DNA from: Streptomyces albospinus
Lineage (GTDB): Bacteria > Actinomycetota > Actinomycetes > Streptomycetales > Streptomycetaceae
DNA: 44,275 bases
Direction of reading: 5' to 3'
NCBI RefSeq assembly: GCF_014648695.1
Contig: NZ_BMRP01000027.1
Location: 1 to 44,275, forward strand
The notes below the pieces were generated by a model. That model was not told the DNA's origin. It worked only from the letters and a program-made list of their open reading frames with translations, and did not search any database. Numbering within the stretch: position 1 is the first letter of the stretch; each line of letters starts with the position of its first letter. Shown piece by piece: positions 17,028 through 25,450 of the stretch. The translations under genes were made by a program, and so were the position numbers.

Positions 17028-19103
17028 ATGGGCATCCGATTCGGCGGCGACTACAACCCCGAGCAGTGGCCCGAGGAGGTGTGGACCGAGGACCTGGCGC
17101 TGATGAAGGCGGCCCACGTCACCACGGTCACGGCCGGCATCTTCTCCTGGGCGAAGGTCGAACCCCGGTCCGGGGAATGGGACTTCGGCTGGTTCGACCG
17201 GGTGCTGGACGGGCTGGCGGGGGCCGGGATCGAGGTGTGCCTGGCGACGATGACCGCCTCGCCGCCGCCCTGGCTGGCCCGCGCGCACCCGGAGATCCTG
17301 CCGGAGGGGCCGGACGGGCAGCGCCGCTGGCCCGGGGCGCGGCAGCACTTCTGCCCGTCGAGCCCGGTCTACCGGGCGTACGCGGTACGGCTGGTGGAGC
17401 AGCTCGCCGCCCGCTACGCGGAGCATCCGGCGCTCACCATGTGGCATGTGGGCAACGAGTACGGGTGCCATACCCGGCAGTGCTTCTGCGAGGTGTCGGC
17501 GGAGGACTTCCGGGTCTGGCTGCGGACCCGCTACGGGAGCGTGGACGCGCTCAACGACGCCTGGTCGACGGCCTTCTGGTCGCAGGCGTACGGGGACTTC
17601 GACGAGGTGCTGCCGCCGCGGACCGCGCCCACCTTCCCCAACCCGGCGCAGCAGCTGGACTATCTGCGCTTCGGCGACCACGCGCTGCGGGCCTGCTACC
17701 TGGCCGAGAAGGCGGTGCTGGCGCGGCTGGCGCCGGAGGTGCCGGTCACCACCAACCTGATGCCGCAGCACAAGCCGGTCGACGCGTTCGGCTGGGCGCC
17801 GCACCTGGACGCGATGGCGCTGGACTTCTACCAGGACCCGTACGCGGCGGACGAGCACGTACGGGCCGGGTACGTCTTCGACCTGATGCGGTCGGCGCGC
17901 GGCGGGCAGCCCTGGCTGCTGCTGGAGCAGGCGGCCGGTGCGGTCAACTGGCGGCCCCGGAACGGGCCCAAGCCGCCCGGCGCGATGCGGCTGTGGAGCT
18001 GGCAGGCGGTGGCGCAGGGGGCGGACGCGGTGCTGTTCTTCCAGTGGCGGCAGTCGCTGGGCGGGGCGGAGAAGTTCCACTCGGCGATGCTGCCGCACGG
18101 CGGGACGGACACCCGTACGTGGCGTGAAGTATCCGATCTCGGAAGGGAGTTGGCGTCGGTTCCGGGCATCGAAGGGACCCGGTCGCGGGCGTCGGTGGCA
18201 CTGCTGGCGGACTGGGACAGCTGGTGGGCGCTGGAGCTGGACTCCCGGCCGTCGACCGCGCTGGACCACTCCCGGATCGCGCTGGAGCACTACCGGCCGC
18301 TCTTCGAGGCGGGGGTGGCCTGCGACGTGGTGCCGCCGCAGCGGGAGCTGTCGGGGTACCGGCTGGTCGTGGTCCCGAACCTGTATCTGGTGACGGCCCG
18401 GGACGCGGAGCGGCTGGCGGCCTACGTACGGGACGGCGGGCGGCTGGTGGTGTCGTTCTTCTCGGGGATCGTCGACGAGCACGACCGGGTGCACCCCGGG
18501 GGCTATCCGGCCCCGCTGCGGGAGCTGCTGGGGTTGCGCGTGGCGGAGTTCTGGCCGCTGGCGGAGGGCCGGTCGGTGGGGGTCGGCGGTGGGGGTACCT
18601 CTCTGGTCATGGGGGTCCCCCCGGTCGAGCGGAGCCGAGAGTGGGGGAGGAGCCGGGACCTCGGGGGAGCGTACGCCGGGCGGGCGGACCTCTGGTCGGA
18701 GGAGATCGACCTGGAGGGGGCCGAGGCCCTCGCCCGCTTCACGGACGGCGAGCTGGCGGGGCGGCCCGCGGTGACCCGGCACGACTACGGGCGGGGCACC
18801 GTCTGGTACCTCGGCACCCGCCTCGAACCGGCGCTGCTGCGGACCCTGTTGGACGACGTCCGCGAGGTCGCCGGGGTGGTGCCCGTACTGCCGGGGCTGC
18901 CGGCGGGGGTGCAGGCGGCCGTACGGGAGGGTGCCGGCGGGCGGTACCTCTTCCTGCTCAACCACGGGACGCAGGCCGTGGAGGTGGGGCTGCCGGGGCC
19001 GATGCGGGATGCGCTGGCGCCCCGGGCGGCGGCCGTGGAGCACGTGGCGCTGGCCGCCCGGGGGGTGGCCGTGCTGACCGGCCCGGCACCCGGCACGGAA
19101 TGA
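17028..19103 (+). CDS. GH42 beta-galactosidase
   Basis: The enzyme hydrolyses terminal beta-galactosides and probably acts on oligosaccharides after import, as no signal peptide is present. The 691-residue product has a TIM barrel beginning RFGGDYNPEQWPEEVW, the acid/base in MWHVGNEYG (E144), and the nucleophile in PWLLLEQAAGAVNW (E300). Cysteines at 109, 147, 152 and 154 could form the zinc cluster known in GH42. The trimerisation domain (from ~390, VALLADWDSWWALELDSRPS) and a small C-terminal beta domain follow. Residues ~520-546 (GVGGGGTSLVMGVPP and on) are an in-frame insertion encoded by a repeat element. The gene likely belongs to an operon with the SDR. Galactose released would feed the galTEK genes 1-4 kb away. 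Confidence 0.93.
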   Translation: MGIRFGGDYNPEQWPEEVWTEDLALMKAAHVTTVTAGIFSWAKVEPRSGEWDFGWFDRVLDGLAGAGIEVCLATMTASPPPWLARAHPEILPEGPDGQRRWPGARQHFCPSSPVYRAYAVRLVEQLAARYAEHPALTMWHVGNEYGCHTRQCFCEVSAEDFRVWLRTRYGSVDALNDAWSTAFWSQAYGDFDEVLPPRTAPTFPNPAQQLDYLRFGDHALRACYLAEKAVLARLAPEVPVTTNLMPQHKPVDAFGWAPHLDAMALDFYQDPYAADEHVRAGYVFDLMRSARGGQPWLLLEQAAGAVNWRPRNGPKPPGAMRLWSWQAVAQGADAVLFFQWRQSLGGAEKFHSAMLPHGGTDTRTWREVSDLGRELASVPGIEGTRSRASVALLADWDSWWALELDSRPSTALDHSRIALEHYRPLFEAGVACDVVPPQRELSGYRLVVVPNLYLVTARDAERLAAYVRDGGRLVVSFFSGIVDEHDRVHPGGYPAPLRELLGLRVAEFWPLAEGRSVGVGGGGTSLVMGVPPVERSREWGRSRDLGGAYAGRADLWSEEIDLEGAEALARFTDGELAGRPAVTRHDYGRGTVWYLGTRLEPALLRTLLDDVREVAGVVPVLPGLPAGVQAAVREGAGGRYLFLLNHGTQAVEVGLPGPMRDALAPRAAAVEHVALAARGVAVLTGPAPGTE
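18583..18655. repeat. Streptomyces-type repeat element inserted in the GH42 gene
   Basis: The stretch holds GGTGGGGGTACCTC near its start, GGGGGTCCCCCC (18611-18622, palindromic) in the middle and GTGGGGGAGGAGCCG (18641-18655) at its end. It resembles the GGGGGTACC...GTGGGGGAGG intergenic repeats I recall from many Streptomyces genomes. It preserves the reading frame and encodes Gly/Arg/Ser-rich sequence not expected in GH42. The last 15 bases recur three times in galT. Confidence 0.6.
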
Positions 19104-19120
19104 CCCGTGCCGGGTGCCGG
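19083..19120. terminator. Long hairpin terminator overlapping the GH42 stop codon
   Basis: CCGGCACCCGGCACGG (19083-19098) and CCGTGCCGGGTGCCGG (19105-19120) form a perfect 16-bp stem. The 6-nt loop AATGAC contains the GH42 TGA. It lies between convergent genes and can stop transcription in both directions. Confidence 0.8.
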
Positions 19121-19127
19121 CCGCCCC

Positions 19128-19910
19128 TCAGGGCAGCGTGACCGGGCCCGCCGCGGCCGGCTCCAGCTCGACCGGGCCGACCCCGGCCCGGCGGGCCAGG
19201 GCCACCGCCGCGAGGGTGGAGTGCACCCCGAGCTTGCCGAGCACGTTCTGCATGTGCGTACGGACGGTGTGCGGGGAGAGGAACAGCCGCTCGGCGACCG
19301 CCTTGCGGCCCAGCCCCGCCACCATGCAGCGCAGCACCTCGCGCTCGCGCGGGGTCAGCGACTCCACCAGCCGCTCGCTCTCCGTACGGTGCTTGCGGGC
19401 GGCCGTCAGCTCCCGCAGGACGCCGGTCAGCAGCGCGGGCGGCAGATGCGTCTCGTCGCGCAGCACACCGCGGATGACGGCGAGCAGCCGGGAGAGCGAG
19501 CAGTCCTTGGCGACCCAGCCGGAGGCGCCGGCCAGGAGGGCCGCGGCGGCCCGGCGTGGGTCGTCGCGGTCGGCGAGGACCACGGTCCGCAGATACGGGT
19601 GGCTGGAGCGCAGGCCGGAGACCAGCGCGATGCCGTCCAGCGGGCAGCCGCGGGGCACGCCCTCGCGGGGCGCGCCGTCGCGTGCGGACGGCTGTGGCGG
19701 CACCGCGAGCAGCGGCGTGGCCAGGTCGGCGTCCGCGAGCAGCACGTCGAAGCGGCGGCCGTCGGCGGCGGCGCGGTCCAGATTTCGCAGCGCCGCCGGG
19801 GCGCTGCCCGCCGCCGCGACGTCCACGTCCACTTCCGCGGCCAGCGCGGCGGCCAGGGATTCGGCGAAGATGCGGTGGTCGTCGACCACCAGAACCCGGA
19901 TTCGTTGCAC
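19128..19910 (-). CDS. Orphan LuxR/NarL-type response regulator
   Basis: The 260-residue product starts at a GTG at 19910 behind a GGGGG ribosome-binding site; upstream in-frame codons lack one. The receiver domain has IRVLVVDDHRIFAESL, the phospho-acceptor Asp in DVLLADADL, and WVAKD with the conserved Lys. It also has an unusual ~25-residue insert after the Asp (TPLLAVPPQPSARDGAPREG). The C-terminal LuxR helix-turn-helix reads LTPREREVLRCMVAGLGRKAVAERLFLSPHTVRTHMQNVLGKLGVHS. No kinase gene is adjacent. It sits between the beta-galactosidase and galK, so control of galactoside use is possible but unproven. Confidence 0.88.
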   Translation of the reverse strand: MQRIRVLVVDDHRIFAESLAAALAAEVDVDVAAAGSAPAALRNLDRAAADGRRFDVLLADADLATPLLAVPPQPSARDGAPREGVPRGCPLDGIALVSGLRSSHPYLRTVVLADRDDPRRAAAALLAGASGWVAKDCSLSRLLAVIRGVLRDETHLPPALLTGVLRELTAARKHRTESERLVESLTPREREVLRCMVAGLGRKAVAERLFLSPHTVRTHMQNVLGKLGVHSTLAAVALARRAGVGPVELEPAAAGPVTLP

Positions 19911-20155
19911 AGAGACCCCCTGTCTCGGTGAACGGACCATAGCGGGCACAGCGCCCGGATTGAAGATCGCCTCGACCGCACGGCCGCCGCCGCGCCGACC
20001 TGGCCACCCCACCCCGGGCGCCGTACCCGAACGGTCTCGCCCCCTGGAACGGCACCGGCCCCCACCGGCGCTGGATCACAGCGTACGGACGGGGCGCGGC
20101 GCGGGGAGGCGATTGGCCGAAGTGGCCCGGCGATCGGCCGGACCGCCGGGGTGTC
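19911..20155. other. Intergenic region upstream of the response regulator, downstream of galK
   Basis: These 245 bases hold the promoter of the response regulator and the end of the gal operon. GGCCGA/TCGGCC arms near 20115-20140 could be a weak terminator for galTEK. No gene is seen. Confidence 0.35.
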
Positions 20156-21379
20156 TCAGGTGCGCGCGGCGGTCCCGGTGGGCTCGTCCGCCAGACGGCG
20201 TGCGCCGGCACTCGGGACGGCCGGGAAGATCCGCGGCGCGGTGTGCCCGGCCGCCGCGAACGCGGCGGTGACCGCCTCGGCGACCGGCCGCGCGGCGCTC
20301 TCCTCGACGAGTACCACCGCCGAGCCGCCGAAGCCGCCGCCGGTCATCCGGGCGCCCAGCGCACCCGCCGCGTTGGCGGTGTCGACGGCGAGGTCGAGTT
20401 CGGCGCAGGAGACCACGAAGTCGTCGCGGAGCGAGGCGTGCCCGGCGGTCAGCAGCGGGCCGATGCCGCGGATGTCGCCGGCGTCGAGGCGGGCGACGAC
20501 CTGTTCGACGCGGTGGTTCTCGGTGACGATGTGGCGGACGAGGGAGCGGACCCCGGGATCGTGCCCGAGTCGGTCCAGTGCCACGGGCAGTTGCGCGTAC
20601 GGCACATCGCGCAGGGTGCGCACACCGAGCGCCCGCGCACCGAGTTCGCAACCGGCGCGCCGCTCCGCGTATGCGCCGTCGGCGAGTTCGTGCCGGACGC
20701 GGGTGTCGACCACCAGGAGACGCAGCCCCTCCCCCGCCAAATCGAACGGGACATGACGGTAGTTGAGGTCCCGGGTGTCCAGGAAGAGGGCGTGCCCGGC
20801 GGTGCAGCAGGCGGCGGCGGTCTGGTCCATGATCCCGCACGGCACGCCGACGAACGCGTTCTCCGCCCGCTGGGCGATCCGGGCCAACTCCTGCGGGGCC
20901 AGGCCGAGTCCGTAGAGGTCGTTGAGGGCGAGGGCGGTGGCGACCTCCAGGGCCGCCGAGGAGGACAGCCCGGCGCCGGTGGGCACCGTGCTGTCGTAGT
21001 GCAGGTCCGCGCCGCCCACCGGCAGCCCGGCCTCGCGCAGCGCCCAGAGGACGCCCGCCGGGTAGGCGGCCCAGCTGCCCGCGGCGCGGCTCGGCGCATC
21101 GGTGCGCAGCTCGACGATGCCGCCGCCGGCGCCGCCCGAGTGCAGGCGCAGCACGCCGTCGGGGCGGGGCGCGGCGGCGGCGATGGTGGTGTGCGGGAGG
21201 GCCAGCGGCATCACGAAGCCGTCGTTGTAGTCGGTGAACTCACCGATCAGGTTGACCCGGCCGGGCGCCGCCCAGGTACCGGCGGGGGCGGTGCCGTACA
21301 CGGCGGTGAACTCCGCCGCGGTGTGCCGGGCGCCGTGGGCACGCCCGGTGGCCGGGCCGGCGGCTCCGTGAGCGGCCAT
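20156..21379 (-). CDS. galK: Galactokinase
   Basis: GalK phosphorylates galactose to galactose-1-phosphate, the first Leloir step. The 407-residue product has the GHMP-kinase motifs: the galactokinase signature in APGRVNLIGEFTDYNDGFVMP (near 40-60), the ATP loop VPTGAGLSSSAALEVA, CGIMDQTAAA, and the C-terminal GARMTGGGFGGSAVVLV. The signature usually reads GEHTDYN; Phe replaces His here. The ATG shares one base with the galE stop (TGATG), so it is translationally coupled as the last gene of galTEK. Length is normal. Confidence 0.95.
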   Translation of the reverse strand: MAAHGAAGPATGRAHGARHTAAEFTAVYGTAPAGTWAAPGRVNLIGEFTDYNDGFVMPLALPHTTIAAAAPRPDGVLRLHSGGAGGGIVELRTDAPSRAAGSWAAYPAGVLWALREAGLPVGGADLHYDSTVPTGAGLSSSAALEVATALALNDLYGLGLAPQELARIAQRAENAFVGVPCGIMDQTAAACCTAGHALFLDTRDLNYRHVPFDLAGEGLRLLVVDTRVRHELADGAYAERRAGCELGARALGVRTLRDVPYAQLPVALDRLGHDPGVRSLVRHIVTENHRVEQVVARLDAGDIRGIGPLLTAGHASLRDDFVVSCAELDLAVDTANAAGALGARMTGGGFGGSAVVLVEESAARPVAEAVTAAFAAAGHTAPRIFPAVPSAGARRLADEPTGTAART

Positions 21380-22380
21380 CAGGACTCCTCCGGGTGGTGT
21401 GGCAGGTCCGCGAGCTCCTCGCGGGCGATGTGCCGGGCGAACCGCCAGGCGTCGGCGATGATTCCGGCCAGATCGGCGCGGCTGGGGCGCCAGCCGAGCC
21501 GGTCGACGGCGGTCTGTGCGGAGGCCACCAGGACGGCCGGGTCGCCGCCGCGGCGCGGGGCGGCGATCTCGGGGACGGGGTGCCCGGTGACCTTGCGGAC
21601 GGTCTCGATGACCTCGCGTACGGAGAAGCCGTTGCCGTTGCCGAGGTTGCAGATGAGGTGTTCGCCGGGCTGCGCCGCCGCGACGGCGAGCAGGTGGGCC
21701 TCGGCGAGGTCGGCGACGTGGATGTAGTCGCGGACGCAGGTGCCGTCGGGGGTCGGGTAGTCGTCGCCGTAGACGGAGATCGCCTCGCGGCGGCCCTGGG
21801 CGACCTGGAGGACCAGCGGGATCAGGTGCGACTCCGGGTCGTGGCGCTCGCCGCAGTTGCCGTAGGCGCCGGCGACGTTGAAGTAGCGCAGCGAGACGGC
21901 GGCCAGGCCGTGCGCGGCGGCCTCACCGCTGATCATGTGGTCGACGGCGAGCTTGCTGGCGCCGTACGGGGAGGTGGGGGCGGTCGGGTCGGTCTCGGTG
22001 ATCGGGGTGCCGACCGGCTCGCCGTAGGTCGCGGCGGTGGAGGAGAAGACCAGCCGGCGCACTCCGGCGTCGCGCATCGCGGTGAGCAGGTCCATGGTGC
22101 CGCCGACGTTGTTGCGCCAGTACTTCTCCGGGTCGACGACGGACTCGCCGACCTGCGAGAACGCGGCGAAGTGCAGCACCGCGTCGTACGAGGCGTCCAG
22201 CCACCGGCCGGCGTCGCGGATGTCGCCCTCGATGAACGCGGCGCCCGCCGGGACCCCCTCCCGGAAGCCGGTGGAGAGGTTGTCGAGGACCGTCACGGTG
22301 TGGCCGGCCTCCAGCAGATGCTGGGCCACCACGCTGCCCACATAGCCGGCGCCGCCTGTGACCAGGTACTTCTCGCTCAC
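21379..22380 (-). CDS. galE: UDP-glucose 4-epimerase
   Basis: GalE interconverts UDP-galactose and UDP-glucose with tightly bound NAD. The 333-residue product starts at the GTG at 22380 (MSEKYLVTGGAGYVGSVVAQHLLEAGH). Motifs are the Rossmann TGGAGYVGS, ALDNLS-like VLDNLSTGFREG, VFSSTAATYGEP with the catalytic Ser/Thr region, YGASKLAVD (YxxxK), and the substrate segment YFNVAGA. Its start overlaps the galT stop by 4 bp (GTGA) and its stop overlaps the galK start by 1 bp, so the three genes form one operon. Confidence 0.96.
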   Translation of the reverse strand: MSEKYLVTGGAGYVGSVVAQHLLEAGHTVTVLDNLSTGFREGVPAGAAFIEGDIRDAGRWLDASYDAVLHFAAFSQVGESVVDPEKYWRNNVGGTMDLLTAMRDAGVRRLVFSSTAATYGEPVGTPITETDPTAPTSPYGASKLAVDHMISGEAAAHGLAAVSLRYFNVAGAYGNCGERHDPESHLIPLVLQVAQGRREAISVYGDDYPTPDGTCVRDYIHVADLAEAHLLAVAAAQPGEHLICNLGNGNGFSVREVIETVRKVTGHPVPEIAAPRRGGDPAVLVASAQTAVDRLGWRPSRADLAGIIADAWRFARHIAREELADLPHHPEES

Positions 22381-23492
22381 TCGCTCGCTACCTCTCGCAG
22401 TCGATCCGCCGCAGCCTCCGGCGGCACGTCGTTGATGAACACGTTCATGCCGGACTCGGAACCCGCGAGGAACTTCAGCTTGCCGGAAGTCCGGCGGATG
22501 GTGAAAAGCTCTAGATGGAGCGCGAATCGCGAGCGGTCCGCGGCACGTACGGGCGCCTGGTGCCAGGCGGAGATGTACGGCGTCGGGGCCGCCCCGGCGG
22601 CTCCTCCCCCACCATCCCGCGCGGCTCCTCCCCCACCATCCCGCGCGGCTCCTCCCCCACCGTCCCACCCTGCGAATATCCGGTCGAAGCGCCGCAAGAC
22701 TTCCAGATAGATCTGTGGGAATTCTGTGCGCGCCGCATCGTCGAGGGCGAGCAGGTCGGGGACCCGCCGCTTGGGGTAGAGGTGCACCTCGTACGGCCAG
22801 TGGGCGGCGTACGGGACGAAGGCCACCCAGTGCTCGCCTTCGAGGACGATCCGGCGGCCGTCGGCGAGCTCGTCGGCGAGGACGTCGTCGAAGAGGTTGC
22901 GGCCGGTGGCCGCGCGGTGTGCGGCGAGGGAGGCGAGCATCCGCTCGGTGCGCGGGGTGACGAAGGGGTAGGCGTAGATCTGGCCGTGCGGGTGGCCGAG
23001 CGTGACGCCGATCTCGGCGCCGCGGTTCTCGAAGCAGAACACCTGCTGGACGCCGGGGAGTTGGGACAGTTCCGCGGTGCGGTCGGTCCAGGCTTCGAGG
23101 ACCAGGGCGGCCTGCCCCTCGGTGAGGTCGGCGAACGAGGCGTCGTGGTCGGAGGTGAAGCAGACCACCTCGCAGCGGCCGTGCTCGCCGGCGAGGGAGG
23201 GGAAGCGGTTCTCGAAGACGGCGACGTCGTAGTCGGCGGCGGGGATCTCGGAACGCCGGCCGTCGCGCGAGGGGCACAGCGGGCACTCGTCGGCCGGCGG
23301 GTGGTAGGTGCGGCCCTGGCGGTGCGAGGCGATGGCCACGGAGTCCCCGAGGAGGCGGTCGTGGCGGATCTCGGCGGCGGTGGCGACGGGGTCGAGGGGG
23401 CGCTGGTCGAGGGCGTCGCGGACCACGTCGTCGGATGCGTCGTAGTAGATCAACTCCCGGCCGTCCGCGAGCCGGGTCGCCGTCTTCTTCAC
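22377..23492 (-). CDS. galT: Galactose-1-phosphate uridylyltransferase
   Basis: GalT exchanges UMP between UDP-glucose and galactose-1-phosphate. The 371-residue product starts at the GTG at 23492 with GAGGAG upstream; the open frame extends to 23642 but that part would be an AT-rich leader. Zinc-site cysteines are in DECPLCPS (C70, C73), and the active site is TLGHPHGQIYAYPF with the nucleophilic H169. Residues ~275-298 contain three copies of an 8-residue unit (DGGGGAAR) made by a 24-bp tandem repeat, which lies in a surface loop region before PTPYISAWHQAP and may vary between strains. It is the first gene of galTEK. Confidence 0.95.
   Translation of the reverse strand: MKKTATRLADGRELIYYDASDDVVRDALDQRPLDPVATAAEIRHDRLLGDSVAIASHRQGRTYHPPADECPLCPSRDGRRSEIPAADYDVAVFENRFPSLAGEHGRCEVVCFTSDHDASFADLTEGQAALVLEAWTDRTAELSQLPGVQQVFCFENRGAEIGVTLGHPHGQIYAYPFVTPRTERMLASLAAHRAATGRNLFDDVLADELADGRRIVLEGEHWVAFVPYAAHWPYEVHLYPKRRVPDLLALDDAARTEFPQIYLEVLRRFDRIFAGWDGGGGAARDGGGGAARDGGGGAAGAAPTPYISAWHQAPVRAADRSRFALHLELFTIRRTSGKLKFLAGSESGMNVFINDVPPEAAADRLREVASE
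22598..22670. repeat. 24-bp tandem repeat (3 copies) within galT
   Basis: The unit GGCTCCTCCCCCACCATCCC plus GCGC occurs at 22599-22622 and 22623-22646, with a diverged third copy at 22647-22670. On the coding strand each copy contains GTGGGGGAGGAGCCG, identical to the end of the repeat element in the GH42 gene (18641-18655). Confidence 0.9.
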
Positions 23493-23757
23493 CGGTAGCT
23501 CCTCACCGCACCCAAACAGAAACAAACACAATGAAGCACAAGCGAACAGGTGCGTCAATACGCGGTAGACGAAGCGGCCAAAAAACGGTGATTTCCCGTC
23601 GCGCGACCCGTGAAGCACTCCCGATCGATCACGATCCAACAAGAGAATCGAACAAAACTATTCAGTTTTCGGTCGACCGCGCGTACGTTTCTGTGCGTTC
23701 GCATCGCGCACACCGCTGTGATCCCCGAAAAGGCTGCGCTCCCCGGAAAGAGGGCCC
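23493..23757. promoter_or_regulatory. Divergent gal control region
   Basis: This 265-bp spacer between galT (minus) and the symporter (plus) is much richer in A/T than its surroundings. It contains an A-rich track AAACAGAAACAAACACAA (23514-23531) in the galT leader, a minus-strand TTGACG (23558-23553) that could be a -35, a palindrome AAAACT-ATTC-AGTTTT (23654-23669), and TGTGAT at 23717-23722. These are candidate binding sites for a galactose-responsive repressor; no dedicated repressor gene is adjacent. Confidence 0.55.
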
Positions 23758-25425
23758 ATGATCACTCTGGCCGAAGGGCTACGACTCCCCACCAACGGGC
23801 TCGACTACACGATCCTGGCCATCTACTTCGTCGTCGTCCTCGGCATCGGCTTCGCCGCCCGGCGCAGCGTGAAGACGAGCCTGGACTTCTTCCTTTCCGG
23901 GCGGTCGCTGCCCGCCTGGGTCACCGGGCTCGCCTTCGTCGCCGCCAACCTGGGCGCCACCGAGATCCTCGGGATGGCCGCGACCGGCGCGCAGTACGGC
24001 GTCGCGGTCGTCCACTGGTACTGGATCGGCGCCATCCCGGCCATGGTCTTCCTGGGCCTGGTCATGATGCCCTTCTACTACCGCTCGAAGGTCCGCTCCG
24101 TACCGGAGTTCCTGCTCCAGCGCTTCGACAAGTCCGCGCACCTGCTCAGCTCCGTGCTGTTCGCCTTCGCCGCCGTCCTGATCGCGGGCGTGAACCTCTA
24201 CGCCCTGTCGATCGTCGTCGAGGCGCTGCTGGGCTGGCCGCAGTGGGTGGCCATCGTCGTCGCCGGGCTGTTCGTCCTCGCGTACATCACCATCGGCGGG
24301 CTCTCCTCGGCGATCTACAACGAGGTGCTCCAGTTCTTCGTGATCCTCGCGGCGCTCCTCCCGCTGGTCGTCCTCGGCCTCAAGCGGGTCGGCGGCTGGG
24401 GCGGCCTGACCCACTCGCTCACCTCCGCGCACGGCCACAACTTCCTGACGGCCTGGGGCGGTACCGGCATCGGCGAGGCCAACCCGCTGGGCGCCAACTG
24501 GCTGACGATCATCCTCGGCCTGGGCTTCGTGCTCTCCTTCGGCTACTGGACCACCAACTTCGCCGAGGTGCAGCGCGCGCTGTCCGCGAAGAACCTGTCC
24601 GCCGCGCAGCGCACCCCCCTCATCGCCGCCTTCCCGAAGATGTTCATCGTCTTCCTGGTGATGATCCCGGGCCTGGTCGCCGCCGTCCTCGTACCGAAGA
24701 TCGGCGCCCCCGGCGGCCTCCAGTACAACGACGCGATCCCCTACCTCATGCAGGAGCTGCTGCCCAACGGCGTACTGGGCATCGCCGTCACCGGTCTGCT
24801 CGCCGCCTTCATGGCCGGCATGGCCGCCAACGTCTCGTCCTTCAACACCGTCTTCACGTACGACATCTGGGCCAAGTACGTGAAGCCGGGCCGGCCCGAC
24901 GGCTACTACCTGCGCTTCGGCCGGCTGATCACCGCGATCGGCGTGCTGGCGTCGATCGGCACCGCGTTCATCGCCTCCTCGTTCTCCAACATCATGGGCT
25001 ACCTCCAGACCCTGTTCTCCTTCTTCAACGTGCCGATGTTCGTGGTCTTCATCATCGGGATGTTCTGGAAGCGGGCCTCGATGAAGTCCGGCGTCTGGGG
25101 CCTGCTCGCCGGTACCACCGCCGCGATGGTCAACTACTTCTGGATCTACAAGCAGCACGTGATCTCCATACCGACCGACCAGGGCGCCAACTTCGTCTCC
25201 GCGATCGTCGGCTTCGTCGCAGGCGCGGCGGTCATGGTCGTCGTCACGCTCTTCACCGAGCCCAGGCCGCAGGCCGAACTCGCCGGGCTGGTGTACGGGA
25301 CGACGGCGCCGGGCCTGGAAGAGCCGCCCGCCGAGGGCGACGACGCCTGGTACCGCAAGCCCGCGCTCCTGGGCTGGGGCGCCATCGCCCTCGCCGCGCT
25401 GTGCTACCTGCCCTACTCGCTCTGA
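23758..25425 (+). CDS. Sodium:solute symporter (SSS family), probable galactose/glucose transporter
   Basis: The 555-residue product is a multi-spanning membrane protein of about 14 helices of the SSS fold: GLDYTILAIYFVVVLGIGFAARR at the N-terminus, SLDFFLSGRSLPAWVTGLAFVAANLGATEILG (the SSS helix 1-2 signature with the broken helix), GATGAQYG-like TGAQYGVAVVHWYW, PEFLLQRFDK, YITIGGLSSAIYNEVLQFFVI and FGYWTTNFAEVQRALSAKN. The order and spacing are close to vSGLT-type sodium/galactose symporters. It is divergent from galTEK, which supports galactose as substrate. The ATG at 23758 has GAAAGAGGG upstream. A small membrane protein follows after 25 bp. Confidence 0.9.
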   Translation: MITLAEGLRLPTNGLDYTILAIYFVVVLGIGFAARRSVKTSLDFFLSGRSLPAWVTGLAFVAANLGATEILGMAATGAQYGVAVVHWYWIGAIPAMVFLGLVMMPFYYRSKVRSVPEFLLQRFDKSAHLLSSVLFAFAAVLIAGVNLYALSIVVEALLGWPQWVAIVVAGLFVLAYITIGGLSSAIYNEVLQFFVILAALLPLVVLGLKRVGGWGGLTHSLTSAHGHNFLTAWGGTGIGEANPLGANWLTIILGLGFVLSFGYWTTNFAEVQRALSAKNLSAAQRTPLIAAFPKMFIVFLVMIPGLVAAVLVPKIGAPGGLQYNDAIPYLMQELLPNGVLGIAVTGLLAAFMAGMAANVSSFNTVFTYDIWAKYVKPGRPDGYYLRFGRLITAIGVLASIGTAFIASSFSNIMGYLQTLFSFFNVPMFVVFIIGMFWKRASMKSGVWGLLAGTTAAMVNYFWIYKQHVISIPTDQGANFVSAIVGFVAGAAVMVVVTLFTEPRPQAELAGLVYGTTAPGLEEPPAEGDDAWYRKPALLGWGAIALAALCYLPYSL

Positions 25426-25450
25426 ACTCGCTCTGACCGGAGACCCCGCC

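Noticed and set aside
15855..19043. Open frame of 1062 codons on the minus strand opposite the SDR and GH42 genes
   Set aside because: Composition is Arg/Pro/His-rich with no recognisable motif, and it lies across two convincing genes and a terminator.
22598..22670. CRISPR-like array in galT
   Set aside because: Units are directly adjacent without unique spacers, and they keep the galT reading frame; this is a tandem repeat.
23493..23642. Upstream extension of GalT to an ATG at 23642
   Set aside because: The added 50 residues contain a Cys/Phe/Leu-rich stretch encoded by AT-rich promoter DNA, and the GTG at 23492 has a good ribosome-binding site and matches the family start.
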